From positions 248,001-312,000 of the forward strand of contig CAKUVI010000004.1 in the NCBI GenBank assembly GCA_934699095.1: a DNA stretch of 64,000 nucleotides, read 5' to 3'. The notes under the pieces were generated by a model. That model made no database searches, was not told the DNA's origin, and saw nothing but the letters and a program-made list of their open reading frames with translations. Origin of the DNA: an uncultured Bacteroidales bacterium (GTDB lineage Bacteria > Bacteroidota > Bacteroidia > Bacteroidales > WCHB1-69). Made by a program: the position numbers and the translations under genes. How positions within the stretch are numbered: the first letter of the stretch is position 1; the number at the start of each line of letters is the position of its first letter. Of the stretch, positions 20,301 to 26,280 are shown piece after piece.

Positions 20301-20536
20301 TCGATCCTGCACAGATCAAGGTTTATGCTGAGCGTCAGAACATCCATATCATGAACACTTCAAATGTAGCAACCGATGGTGTTCGCGTTTACGACATCTA
20401 TGGCAAATTGCTCTATCAAGGTTCATTGAACAGTGATCATGAAGTGATCAACATGAATGTTGCAGCAGGTACATACATCGTAAATGTGGCAACTGAATAT
20501 GGATTCTACAACTATAAGGTTACTATTGTGAGATAG
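11333..20536 (+). CDS. Giant secreted mosaic protein with FN3 domains and a type IX sorting domain
   Basis: This 3067-residue protein has a signal peptide (1-34, ending SVFAQ). In order I see a beta-rich domain (35-190); a chitobiase-C-like domain (194-268); an OB-fold-like region (270-460); an anchor-type beta-sandwich (464-623); seven fibronectin-III domains (about 624-710, 902-988, 988-1078, 1078-1163, 1343-1437, 1653-1743, 2892-2980); two related beta domains (710-900, 1743-1921); MAM/anchor-J-like sandwiches (1163-1343, 2030-2170); two domains with the calcium-loop-like motif D-[SE]-YGDGW (1437-1653); and nine InlB-B-like repeats (2171-2891). The end (about 2986-3067) is a type IX sorting domain with VRVYDIYGKLLYQG and AAGTYIVNV. 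No catalytic domain was recognised. It is probably a surface adhesin or scaffold; the ligand is unknown. Confidence 0.9.
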   Translation: MGKVYIFSRLTDKVRSIAALLLVMAVAVGSVFAQYDGTGTFTKITSVDELTTGYYVVAEQGGEFAMTSEVNAGGTKYLLSTEANFENPEAAIVWLIDVAADGSVTLYNEAVGAYAAYSGSGNSAYTITSLSDKGKWNVSLDAEENFVFENVASAGRILSYNAGSPRFACYTSNQKKLALYKRDGAAPVALVKAPVFSIPSGTYYTAPQTIALSCETEGANIYYSINSGEEVLYSAPFTINSNSTVVAYAKLGENNSVQITETFTFVIPTEVASIAAFKAAEGDANTVYKITGDVTYNYGANGNRYVQDPTGGLLVYDYSVITNNYNPGDVISGGLVGKKQLYYGLVEMIPVENPAEGVAGTENLPVAVTMADIAADPDAYMSRLVTITNCAVAADITFNTTSTQNLNMTQGSNTMQIRNVFRTLDKSLDAGQFINVTGFVGRYNSTLQIFPRYNEDIEVVNTTLPLVCDFDNNSNSATLVNGTAANKWYVGQAQGFDNNKLYISSSNGLTNKYKINEAAVSHAWMPVTMPASDVILSFDYRSNGENENDFLQISLVDASAEVVAGTLPTDYLARLNGQSEVKHYQVVIPASYAGAKKLVFTWTNDAANGEQTPACIDNIEMKTTCTAPTNLAAAVEGQTAVITWTAPEGQNSWTVEYKDSESHGWISQNVTNPTITLDNLSTEVTYDVRVKANCGEESSVWTKANFNVPCIDLTTSDLNFTIGTGISTSYHPFYAYYGNSWTQVIYPKSNFETPGYINSISWEVNSAAEHEYTSLKIYMGTTSLNANTTSSWLPMDELTLVYEKSNGKIGSASGWETYNLSTPYYYNGEDNLVIVVSRAASGWKSLYYKGTTGQTNAVLYRYADGNSSYAEHPGTATGYTASTLPNMKVDYTGYVCGDEKCAAPADLAVSNITTDGAKLTWTGDAPSYMVSYMAEGDAEFTNVEVANTQYTLTGLADNTDYVVAVVAKCGNVGDSKEVTAAFKTEAICKVPANLQVSHNIANTEITWSPIAGVNQYEVQYGIAGGDIMHSAFVNDATVYTIAALDENTQYTVRVRAICAEDSHSDWAELTFTRPLICSTPTELTVTDVTVNSASLTWNAGDASSWTVRYNQVGSDLSTTITTNTNSATITGLSSNTKYEVSVKGNCAGYLSPWSTAVTLNTECGPYTVTNSNPWFEDFEGYTGSGEKAFDPCWETPVKSSSNAPFVYCNYSGATHSGVNSMELKGTTNQENVVVLPVFSNDIATLQLSFFANTTASSVANAGTFEVGYVTDANDGSTFVALNTVTPLSTSLNRANSDFYGPFNYSSVTAENARMAIHFKSSYGSYSATSWNLDDITVSLIPNCQAPMNLVTTEVTVNSATVAWTTLGEEESWNVQYGPAGFALGEGTIVETSTKPYQITGLTTGTSYDVYVNAICGVGNESEWVGPITVTPATKCTYRLELTDSYGDGWNNGKITVTQNGSSQTYTISSGSSATYNVEVLNGTDVTFTYNTGSYAYENSFVIYDYDNNVVWQLTSGSGNDGANTTVVPSCYEVEPSGCESTCQFTILLTDEYGDGWTGWDDDYNTVVDGLLTIKQNGEVVGEYALEDGYSANYNVELCDNVETEFILDPGYFYDEIGVTITNTNGDVIWSVSDLDEGDEQTYTFTVDCGDAPASCVKPTDLAVESTTENSAVLAWTGDAAVTYQVEYRKAEVEAWSTATVTGLTYTINNLETNATYYARVKAVCDVENTYSDEVFFFISTSSACNDSEVGDQSNTTYYIPVNTYYKNSYSQQIFTPEEIGGSGNITKIAFNYQYTSSINSKGDVTIYIANTDKTEFDSNTDWQTEGLTQVYHGNMNCVQGWNEFVLDEPFAYDNSSNLIVAVLDNSGSYNSSSYKFYCKTGSDNTTLYYYNDYSQWSASSSGTRTNIRNDIRFTVCASEFSDVQVEDISFISQACEIVDQHLSAHFKNVGSTDINKVEAYYSVNGGVAVHETINLSETLAQGESTYFYFNTPITLTEPNNTIKVWITVPGDGSFNNNVAYTTSSIVAPLEVPYFEDFNGDASTEWAVGGNDIANVSINDAIEISGNDYEESTASAYAPCIYLPAGRYQVAYDYYAKNAAYVENFKVLYGMSLQTLEDVVAEHTFSNTEPVRAYNTIEITEGGVYYFAIKGINAPGNMGFFVDNFSIKRLIRTNVYYAAHGDGTPEGQLEVPEGEELTIEIVPEVGYHVFGIYKNQVLVRGENTDNAAVEYFTFVPNNYDNIYVNFTTNKYEINAIVENYFVTEYNDNALGATYTPSHEVLYHGATHTGIIALAPNYHIEGVYVNGLNMTSDLVAMEGNQYKFVLSPIAEDKDIRVVAGLDSARIVYTVLAGEGVINETFVVDGETELPATYVETIQGYIDFLSSITPAPGYHVESIIIDGVEHNIIELYSFEKLFGTHNVVIVFAKNHYVITTNGYGNGTVSNGVEFDYDPDFVYVFKATPAADNHIVSVLRNNVELTVADPQAMFTDTLRNILDNYDYQVLFAPDKYNVTASAGEGGSISNAGTITYNYDEDVDYVINANEGYYIASVTVDGVETVYTQDDALTTTTVHFDANSGNHTVNATFAPFIYTITVNAGQNGAITPGTSTYEFNTTPTFLITPNTGYGIVDVTVDGESKGAISTYTFPALTSDHTIAATFAAYQYTITANAGNGGTITPAGVTNMVYGGDQTYTITASNGYHIANVYVDGVAVADPTSTYTFENVTANHTIYAVFEANQYTITVNQPANGTITPSGVITVQYGETPTFVITPNTGYSVSQITVNASTQVINNATHVNDIYTYTFPAVSSNQTITATMTAKTYTITASAGSNGTITPNGNVNAVYGSTHSFQITPNEGYVVDNVTVDGMSMGSLGAYTFTNVVANHTINVTFKMAECVAPTNLQTTYIDSTSAVLNWYHPGAASFDIQYKTIDGTFSSISAVTGNSYTLMGLNPGTTYLWQIRANCAANNHSDWTNMVVFKTNNPSIEVGLNDFDPAQIKVYAERQNIHIMNTSNVATDGVRVYDIYGKLLYQGSLNSDHEVINMNVAAGTYIVNVATEYGFYNYKVTIVR
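17843..20005 (+). repeat. Nine tandem InlB-B-like protein repeats inside the giant protein
   Basis: Units begin near 17843, 18077, 18359, 18614, 18851, 19094, 19313, 19538 and 19784. Units 6-9 are the most regular and follow the plan YTITxNAGxNGxITPxG, TPNxGYxVxxVTVDG, YTFxxVxxNHTIxxTF. Units 1-4 are longer and more diverged. This is a protein-level repeat, not a DNA array. Confidence 0.8.
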
Positions 20537-20556
20537 TTAAACACGATAGTTAAGGC

Positions 20557-20592
20557 AAAAGGAGAACAACTTGTGTTGTTCTCCTTTTTTTT
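20557..20592 (+). terminator. Rho-independent terminator after the giant gene
   Basis: A perfect 14-bp stem (20557-20570 with 20575-20588) with a TTGT loop runs into a T-run. It is one of the strongest hairpins in the window. Confidence 0.9.
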
Positions 20593-20677
20593 ATTAATGT
20601 GACGAACGTATCAAAACGCTCAAAAATGTCAGTGTAATTATTATTTGCCACTGACAAATATTGTACAATGGTGGTTC

Positions 20678-20685
20678 TATTTTTG
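20678..20685 (+). promoter_or_regulatory. -7 promoter box TATTTTTG for the 187-residue lipoprotein
   Basis: This consensus box ends 30 nt before the ATG at 20716. Its position rules out an in-frame start at 20668, which would lie upstream of the promoter box. Confidence 0.6.
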
Positions 20686-20715
20686 CAATTCGTAATCGTA
20701 TTAAATAATAGCAAA

Positions 20716-21279
20716 ATGAGAAGAATTGTATTTTATTTAGAATCAACTTTAGTGATTATCTGTTTTTATTCGTGTACTATGACTAAGCCGGTCACAAGCT
20801 ATGGCGCATACAAGGGTGCAACAAAACAGGTTGAACAGGAATTGTCAGATGAAGGATATCATTTGAGCGGTTCGAGGAGTGAAACCAAGAATGAAGTGTC
20901 GGTCTCCGGGGTATCGTATAGTAGGTATACTGGATATGGAAGTGCGATGAGTAACAATTATTGGCAGTACCAGGAATATCAGTTTGATGATTCAGCAGGA
21001 AATAGTATATCATATTCTGTGAAATATCAATTAAAAAAGGACAATAACGGTACAGAATACGTGGAAAACCTTGAAGTTACTAATTGTAGTGCCACCAAAA
21101 AGTATAATGAAATTTGCGGTAATTCAGGGGTCGTGAAGGAAAATATTGAAAAAGTTATTGAAAATCCAGATCAAACTGCTACTGTAACAAACAAAAGCGC
21201 AACAATCACAGTTGCAGCGATTGGAACCATAGGCGGTGTTGCGTTACTGTCTGCTTTAATTGCATTGCTGTTGCTTTAA
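20716..21279 (+). CDS. Unknown lipoprotein with C-terminal hydrophobic segment
   Basis: I do not recognise this 187-residue protein. The start at ATG 20716 gives a type II signal peptide with the lipobox FYSC (Cys20); a longer in-frame start at 20668 would precede the promoter. The middle is rich in Ser, Tyr and Asn, with segments such as YSRYTGYGSAMSNNYWQYQEYQF. The last 25 or so residues are a strongly hydrophobic helix (VAAIGTIGGVALLSALIALLLL) ending directly at the stop. A lipid-anchored N-terminus plus a C-terminal membrane segment is unusual. It stands alone, after a terminator and ahead of a 322-bp gene-free stretch. Confidence 0.7.
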   Translation: MRRIVFYLESTLVIICFYSCTMTKPVTSYGAYKGATKQVEQELSDEGYHLSGSRSETKNEVSVSGVSYSRYTGYGSAMSNNYWQYQEYQFDDSAGNSISYSVKYQLKKDNNGTEYVENLEVTNCSATKKYNEICGNSGVVKENIEKVIENPDQTATVTNKSATITVAAIGTIGGVALLSALIALLLL

Positions 21280-21601
21280 TTATCCACTGTATGTGGCAAG
21301 CAGTCTTTCATGTCACTTTTTTCTTGATGGAAACTGCGATTAAGCTTGATAGAACGGGAAAGATATCCCCGTCAAAATCCAATTCTCTTCAGTGGATTCA
21401 CAATTAAGATTATGTCCCATGCATTGTAATCTGTCTGCTGCATTTAATCGTACGTTTTTTCAGTTTAGAGAAGAGTTTAATAGAAACAAACATATAAAAT
21501 GCTTAATTTAATCCTATGTTTATGAGCAGCGAAAGTTATAATTTACGAACATAAAAAAGGGCGGCTTTTGCCACCCTTTTGGGATATAATATTACAAAAA
21601 A
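21280..21601. other. Gene-free stretch of 322 bp
   Basis: No convincing gene was found. It contains a 38-codon open frame on the plus strand (ATG near 21291) without support, a short ACGGG/CCCGT hairpin near 21354-21371, and at its right end the terminator of the minus-strand gapdh-rubredoxin unit. An untranslated RNA cannot be excluded. Confidence 0.5.
21552..21580 (-). terminator. Terminator of the gapdh-rubredoxin transcript
   Basis: On the minus strand, AAAAGGGTGGC and GCCGCCCTTTT pair around an AAAA loop with one mismatch, followed by Ts. It lies 22 nt after the rubredoxin stop. Confidence 0.75.
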
Positions 21602-21769
21602 TTATGATCTTTTCGTAAAATGTGATTTGTCAACACCGCAAATTGGGCACACCCAGTTGTTTGGAATGTCTTCAAAAGGAGTTCCGGGAGCGATGCCGCT
21701 GTCAGGGTCGCCCACTTCAGGATCGTAAACGTAACCGCAAAGGTCACATACATAGAGTTCTTTTTCCAT
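21602..21769 (-). CDS. Rubredoxin
   Basis: This 55-residue electron carrier binds one iron through four cysteines, Cys8-x2-Cys11 (VCDLCGYVYDPEVGDP) and Cys41-x2-Cys44 (WVCPICGVDKSHF). This is the complete rubredoxin pattern, including the GIAPGTPFEDIP turn. In anaerobes rubredoxin passes electrons to oxygen- or peroxide-reducing enzymes. It starts 21 nt after the gapdh stop and precedes a terminator, so it is co-transcribed with gapdh. Its redox partners are not in the window. Confidence 0.96.
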   Translation of the reverse strand: MEKELYVCDLCGYVYDPEVGDPDSGIAPGTPFEDIPNNWVCPICGVDKSHFTKRS

Positions 21770-21790
21770 TTTTATGATATTTTGATGTGA

Positions 21791-22798
21791 TTAGAATTTA
21801 ACGTTGTTCATGCTGACGATGAGGTCCACAACCTTGTTGGAGTATCCGATCTCGTTATCGTACCAAGCCACTAATTTGACAAAGTGTTCGTTAAGCATGA
21901 TACCAGCGGCGGCGTCGAAAACGGATGTTCTCTTTTCACCGATGAAATCAGTTGAAACAACAGGTTCTTCAGTATAACCGAGGATACCTTTAAGTTCATT
22001 TTCTGATGCTTTCTTAACAGCAGCTTTAATTTCGTCGTAGGTAGCGGCTTTCTTGATTTTGCAGGTAAGGTCGACTACTGATACGTCAGCTGTGGGCACA
22101 CGGAGAGACATGCCTGTGAGTTTTCCTTTCAGTTCAGGGATTACTTTGCCAACGGCTTTTGCAGCACCTGTTGATGAAGGAATGATATTGCCGAGTATCG
22201 AACGGCCACCGCGCCAGTCTTTCTTTGAAGGACCATCAACGGTTTTTTGGGTTGCTGTTGCTGCATGAACGGTTGTCATAAGACCTTCTTCCAAACCGAA
22301 GTTGTCGTTGATGACTTTTGCCAATGGGGCAAGACAGTTTGTTGTGCATGATGCATTTGAAACTATCGGCTGACCTGCGTATTCGTGGTTGTTTACGCCC
22401 ATTACAAACATTGGTGTGTCGTCTTTCGAAGGAGCTGACATAACAACGCGCTTTGCACCGGCTTTGAGGTGTGCTTGTGCAAGTTCTGCGGTAAGGAACA
22501 AGCCAGTTGACTCAACAACATAGTCGGCACCAACTTCGTCCCATTTCAAGTTTGCAGGTTCTTTTTCAGCTGTGACGCGAATCTTGTTGCCATTTACAAC
22601 GAGCATTCCATCTTCAACTGATACTTCTCCGTTGAATTTGCCGTGAACGGAGTCATAACGCAACATGTAAGCCATGTAATCAACATCCAGCAAATCGTTG
22701 ATAGCTACAACTTGGACGTTGTCTCTTTCCATTGTTGCTCTGAAAACCAAACGACCGATACGGCCGAAACCATTGATACCAATTCTGATTTTTTCCAT
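21791..22798 (-). CDS. gap: Glyceraldehyde-3-phosphate dehydrogenase, type I
   Basis: This 335-residue glycolytic enzyme converts glyceraldehyde-3-phosphate to 1,3-bisphosphoglycerate with NAD+. It shows the Rossmann start KIRIGINGFGRIGRLVFR, Asp35 after the second strand (NAD-type) and the catalytic Cys151 in SNASCTTNCLAP. HAATATQKTVDGPS and WYDNEIGYSNKVVDL close the C-terminal region. A -7 box lies at 22838-22845, and rubredoxin follows in the same transcript. Confidence 0.97.
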   Translation of the reverse strand: MEKIRIGINGFGRIGRLVFRATMERDNVQVVAINDLLDVDYMAYMLRYDSVHGKFNGEVSVEDGMLVVNGNKIRVTAEKEPANLKWDEVGADYVVESTGLFLTAELAQAHLKAGAKRVVMSAPSKDDTPMFVMGVNNHEYAGQPIVSNASCTTNCLAPLAKVINDNFGLEEGLMTTVHAATATQKTVDGPSKKDWRGGRSILGNIIPSSTGAAKAVGKVIPELKGKLTGMSLRVPTADVSVVDLTCKIKKAATYDEIKAAVKKASENELKGILGYTEEPVVSTDFIGEKRTSVFDAAAGIMLNEHFVKLVAWYDNEIGYSNKVVDLIVSMNNVKF

Positions 22799-22837
22799 AA
22801 ATTATTCTTTTAGATTTGTTATTCTTAAACAGACTTG

Positions 22838-22845
22838 CAAAGATA
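22838..22845 (-). promoter_or_regulatory. -7 promoter box TATCTTTG for gapdh
   Basis: This consensus box on the minus strand lies 39 nt upstream of the gapdh ATG and downstream of the small gldG-linked gene. It separates the two units. Confidence 0.6.
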
Positions 22846-22899
22846 TATTTTTTTGATATTCGTTTGCTTGGAATGAAATAATATATTTAAAATCACAAT

Positions 22900-23061
22900 C
22901 TATTTTTTCTTTTTCCTGAAAAGGAGAATCATACCCCAATAAGCTAAAGTGACGCCCAGAGTTATGCCCACCAAAATAGGAAATCTGTTCCTGAGTGAGG
23001 ACATGGTGAAAGGTATCAGCAGAGCTGCCAGGATTATGAAGTATCGCAGGACGTTTTGCAT
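22900..23061 (-). CDS. Small two-helix membrane protein coupled to gldG
   Basis: This is an unrecognised 53-residue protein. It begins MQNVLRYFIILAALLIPFTM, has a basic loop SSLRNR and a second helix FPILVGITLGVTLAYWGMILLF, then ends RKKKK. Two transmembrane segments with a positively charged tail are evident. The ATG comes only 2 nt after the gldG stop, which argues for translation. It may be an accessory subunit of the GldFG transporter or an unrelated passenger. The overlapping 108-codon frame in this stretch (22802-23128) has no coding features. Confidence 0.7.
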   Translation of the reverse strand: MQNVLRYFIILAALLIPFTMSSLRNRFPILVGITLGVTLAYWGMILLFRKKKK

Positions 23062-23063
23062 CG

Positions 23064-24845
23064 TTATGCGGATTTTTTTGTGAAACGAATTTTTCTTGAA
23101 ATGATAAGTGTGATTCCGAGAATTGCAATCAGAGCGAGAGGTGCCCCGATGTTGACGAGGGCTAACAATACCTTATGGTTGCGGGTCTTCTCATTGTTCA
23201 GGGAGCCGATTTTGAAATTTTTGGCCCTGAGTTGGAGCAGGTCGTCATCGGCGCAGAGGTAGTTGACGCAGTTGACTATAAAATCGCTGTTGTCAAAGGT
23301 CTGTCGGGTGTAGATGTCGTAACCTGTGGGGTAGGGTTGGTTTCGTTTGCTGTCGAAAGGATTGCGGATTATATCTCCGTCTGACACGAAAATCTGGCGG
23401 GTGTACTCGCTTTTGTCGCGAAAATCGAGCTCTTTGATAGTGTCGAATTCAATCGGAAGGATGCCTTTGAATGCGGATTGGAAGTTGCCCTCGACCAAAA
23501 CGGCAAGTGGTACATTTCTGTAGGCGAACTCTTGAATGTTAGGTTTCACAAGTCCCACACGCAATGTGACAATAGAGGGCGTGGGCACCACTTTAGTACG
23601 TTCTGAAGTGGTCATGAGGACGGTTTTAGACAAGTCGGCGTTATTGCCAACAAGGTCGATGCTGCCGGCAAAGTCGGATTTAATGTCTTTAAGATTGCGC
23701 ACAATGGGATGGTTGCCGAAGTTGACCACATCAAGGCAGTACGGAAAAGCCATGAATTTGTATTGTGGCTGGTCGCCGATGATGCTCACCTGCTGCGGCA
23801 CCGGCATACAGCTCAAATCCTGTATCAGATCTGTGTTGATGCGCACTCCGTAGGTGAAGAAGAGGTCGTTGATGTACAGTGCACGCGGCGTGGCGAAAAA
23901 CTCTGGCGCTGCCTGCAGACTGTCTAATGAGGCTGTCGTGTTGTCGATAAGCCAGAGAACCTTGCCGCCTCTCATTATGAACTGGTCGATGATGTATTTG
24001 TCGAATTCATTGAACGGTTTCGTGGGTTGTGCAACAATCAAGACATCGTATTTGTTGCCGCCGGGCACCAAATTGCCGGATATGGTGTCGTCAATTGAAA
24101 TGTTGCGGAGTGCGTTGATCTTGCCGTCAAGGGTGATTCTGCTGACATTGTAGAATCGCTGCAACTGCATCGCCGACCAGCATGTGCTCCAGAAATCCAA
24201 TTCCCCATGACCGTCCAAATATGCCACCTTGGGCTTGTCTGTCTTTAGCAAACGGCGCACCGGAGCCACTAAGTTGTACTCCAACTCCTCGTTTGAGTAT
24301 TTCATCCAATCGGCACCGGAAGGGTCGGCAACAACCACCTTCGCCGGATATTCGTGGTTTCTGTATGAAACAATCGCACCTGGCACAACTATGTGAGTGC
24401 TGTAGCCGTTGGCATCTTCACGACTTATTGGAATGGGCTCAAGCCCCTTCTTGACAAATTCACCCATGATCGAGTTCACCTCTTCGTTGGTCTTGCCCTC
24501 AATCGGATCTATGAACTCGTAGTAAACATTCTTGGAATAACTGCGGAAATTCTGCAACATCTGCTCAACTTGCTTTGCAAACAATTGATAGTCGGCCGGT
24601 TGGTCTTTCCCTTTGAGGTAAACCCTGAAATATACCCTGTCTTCCAGACTCTTCAGCATCTCGATAGTGCTCTTTGACAATGAATGACGCTTGTCTTTTG
24701 TGAGGTCTATTCTGTAAAACAAGAACGAGGAGATGACATTTGCCAAAACCACAATTGCAATGACAGCTAAAAGTCCGAGCAGTGAACGTCTCTTGAAACG
24801 TTTGCTCTCCTTATTGATATTTTGGTTGTTTTTTTTCATTTTCAT
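23064..24845 (-). CDS. gldG: Gliding motility ABC transporter auxiliary protein GldG
   Basis: This 593-residue protein has an N-terminal transmembrane helix after a basic stretch (about 20-45), a large extracytoplasmic part and a C-terminal helix (about 558-585, LALVNIGAPLALIAILGITLIIS) before RKIRFTKK. The segments VYLKGKDQPADYQ, YEFIDPIEGKTNEEV, YLDGHGELDFW and GGKVLWLIDNT match the GldG/ABC-type uncharacterised transport family (a ThuA-like fold). GldG works with the permease GldF and the ATPase GldA. It follows gldF with a 4-nt gap; gldA is not adjacent. Confidence 0.9.
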   Translation of the reverse strand: MKMKKNNQNINKESKRFKRRSLLGLLAVIAIVVLANVISSFLFYRIDLTKDKRHSLSKSTIEMLKSLEDRVYFRVYLKGKDQPADYQLFAKQVEQMLQNFRSYSKNVYYEFIDPIEGKTNEEVNSIMGEFVKKGLEPIPISREDANGYSTHIVVPGAIVSYRNHEYPAKVVVADPSGADWMKYSNEELEYNLVAPVRRLLKTDKPKVAYLDGHGELDFWSTCWSAMQLQRFYNVSRITLDGKINALRNISIDDTISGNLVPGGNKYDVLIVAQPTKPFNEFDKYIIDQFIMRGGKVLWLIDNTTASLDSLQAAPEFFATPRALYINDLFFTYGVRINTDLIQDLSCMPVPQQVSIIGDQPQYKFMAFPYCLDVVNFGNHPIVRNLKDIKSDFAGSIDLVGNNADLSKTVLMTTSERTKVVPTPSIVTLRVGLVKPNIQEFAYRNVPLAVLVEGNFQSAFKGILPIEFDTIKELDFRDKSEYTRQIFVSDGDIIRNPFDSKRNQPYPTGYDIYTRQTFDNSDFIVNCVNYLCADDDLLQLRAKNFKIGSLNNEKTRNHKVLLALVNIGAPLALIAILGITLIISRKIRFTKKSA

Positions 24846-24849
24846 AGAT

Positions 24850-25581
24850 TTACCATTTACGACTTAAAAGAACAAGACGGGTGGAGTATAAAAATATGAA
24901 AATCACCCCGCAGAAATAAACCACATCCCTGGTGTCAACAACACCCTGGCTGATAGATGCATAGTGGTGTTCTATACCCAAAGTTTTGAGATAATAACCG
25001 AAGTTTCCCAAAGCATCGAAAGAGTAGATGAATGCGAAACCGAACGAGAGTATGAAACAAAGCAACGCGGCGATTATGAAAGCCACGATTTGGTTGTTTG
25101 TGATGCTTGAGGAGAAGAGACCTACGGAGATGAAAGTCGCGCCAAGGAAAAGCAATCCCAGATAAGAGCCCCAAGTGCTGCCCATGTCAATGTTGCCGAC
25201 GGGGTTGCCTATCATGTAAACGCTCACAACATACACGAGCGTGGGTAGCAGCGCTATCACCAAGAGCGTCAGACAGGCCAGGAACTTGGCCCATACAATC
25301 TGCATGTCGGTAAGAGGCAACGTCAGCAGGAAGTCCATTGTGCCGTTGCGCTTCTCCTCTGCAAAAGAACGCATTGTGATGGCGGGAACCAAGAACAAAA
25401 ACAGAAACTGCGACAGATTGAACAAGCCCTGCAAATCCGCCAAACCTGACTCTACCACGTTGTTTACATTCGGGAAAACCCAAATGAACAATCCTGAAAC
25501 TATTATGAAAACTCCAATGAAAATGTATCCTATTATGGAGCTTAGAAAAACTTTTAGTTCTTTTAGATAAAGACTGAACAT
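24850..25581 (-). CDS. gldF: Gliding motility ABC transporter permease GldF
   Basis: This 243-residue integral membrane protein has about six transmembrane segments. It starts MFSLYLKELKVFLSSIIGYIF and contains the ABC-2 motif FAEEKRNGTMDFLLTLPL, which contacts the ATPase. GldFG with GldA forms an ABC transporter needed for gliding in some Bacteroidota; the cargo is not settled. I chose ATG 25581; the frame extends to 25758 but that extension reads through the promoter and lacks protein-like sequence. gldG follows after 4 nt. Confidence 0.88.
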   Translation of the reverse strand: MFSLYLKELKVFLSSIIGYIFIGVFIIVSGLFIWVFPNVNNVVESGLADLQGLFNLSQFLFLFLVPAITMRSFAEEKRNGTMDFLLTLPLTDMQIVWAKFLACLTLLVIALLPTLVYVVSVYMIGNPVGNIDMGSTWGSYLGLLFLGATFISVGLFSSSITNNQIVAFIIAALLCFILSFGFAFIYSFDALGNFGYYLKTLGIEHHYASISQGVVDTRDVVYFCGVIFIFLYSTRLVLLSRKW

Positions 25582-25599
25582 ATCCCAAAAAAAATTTGG

Positions 25600-25607
25600 C
25601 AAAAGTA
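25600..25607 (-). promoter_or_regulatory. -7 promoter box TACTTTTG for gldF-gldG
   Basis: This consensus TAnnTTTG box on the minus strand lies 18 nt before the gldF ATG at 25581. A second match (TATTTTTG, 25609-25616) lies just upstream. Confidence 0.55.
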
Positions 25608-25736
25608 ACAAAAATAATGTTTGGTTGGTTTTGATTTGTACAACAAAGAGGAACTCCACCGGCGCAACGATGTGATACAATTTTATCGTAAGCTGCATTT
25701 TCCATTCTATTAGCCTTCGGTTTTGGAAAAATATGC

Positions 25737-25744
25737 TATTTTTG
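25737..25744 (+). promoter_or_regulatory. -7 promoter box TATTTTTG for the efflux operon
   Basis: This consensus box lies 25 nt before the ATG at 25770 and is divergent from the gldF promoter. Confidence 0.58.
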
Positions 25745-25769
25745 CCAACTTTGTTCAATATTGTGACTT

Positions 25770-26273
25770 ATGAAGAAATTGACAATAATACTTTTTGCTG
25801 TGATGCTTCTGCTTGGATGCTCACATCCTGAGACAAGGTTTGCCGGAAGTTACAGCTATAAATTATCTGGAGAGACAGAGATTATTGACGAAAATGGAGA
25901 GAAAAATGTTGTGCTGGTCAGTAAAAATGGCCAGATGAACATTCTGCGTGACAAAAACAACAGATCACGCTTGCTTGTGACGATGAACGAGATGAACGGT
26001 AGTTGCTACACAATATCGGCATTTGTGAGAAACGACTCCATTATTTTTGAACCATACACTTTTAGCACCAACATTTTGACGGCAGGTGGTTTAAACATTT
26101 TTGATCAGGATGAGAACACTGCTTCCATTGTGTATTCCATCAATTCTGAGGGAAAAGGAACACTTACGGATGATTTCCTGATTGTAGAAGAGTCTTGGAG
26201 TGGTTGTCAGAGTGGCAACAACAATGTGACGCTGAGTAGTAACAAGATTCAGATTTTAGCTGAGAGAAATTGA
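25770..26273 (+). CDS. Unknown lipoprotein at the head of an RND efflux operon
   Basis: This 167-residue protein has a short type II signal peptide and the lipobox LLLGC (Cys17). The mature part is polar and predicted to be beta-rich, with SGETEIIDENGEK and GKGTLTDDFLIVEESW. I do not recognise the family. It lies 7 nt before the adaptor gene and shares its promoter. A role in the envelope next to the pump is plausible but unproven. Confidence 0.65.
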   Translation: MKKLTIILFAVMLLLGCSHPETRFAGSYSYKLSGETEIIDENGEKNVVLVSKNGQMNILRDKNNRSRLLVTMNEMNGSCYTISAFVRNDSIIFEPYTFSTNILTAGGLNIFDQDENTASIVYSINSEGKGTLTDDFLIVEESWSGCQSGNNNVTLSSNKIQILAERN

Positions 26274-26280
26274 TTTTGTC

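Noticed and set aside
21282..21397. 8-bp inverted repeat ATCCACTG / CAGTGGAT about 100 bp apart
   Set aside because: It is short and widely spaced, with no associated gene or terminator.
21291..21407. 38-codon plus-strand open frame
   Set aside because: There is no promoter, no coding signature and no conserved neighbour; open frames this short are expected by chance.
22802..23128. 108-codon minus-strand frame overlapping the end of gldG
   Set aside because: It has no recognisable protein features and overlaps the 53-residue membrane protein, whose helices and 2-nt spacing to gldG fit much better.
25582..25758. N-terminal extension of the GldF frame
   Set aside because: It reads through the putative promoter and does not match GldF, which starts at MFSLYLKEL.
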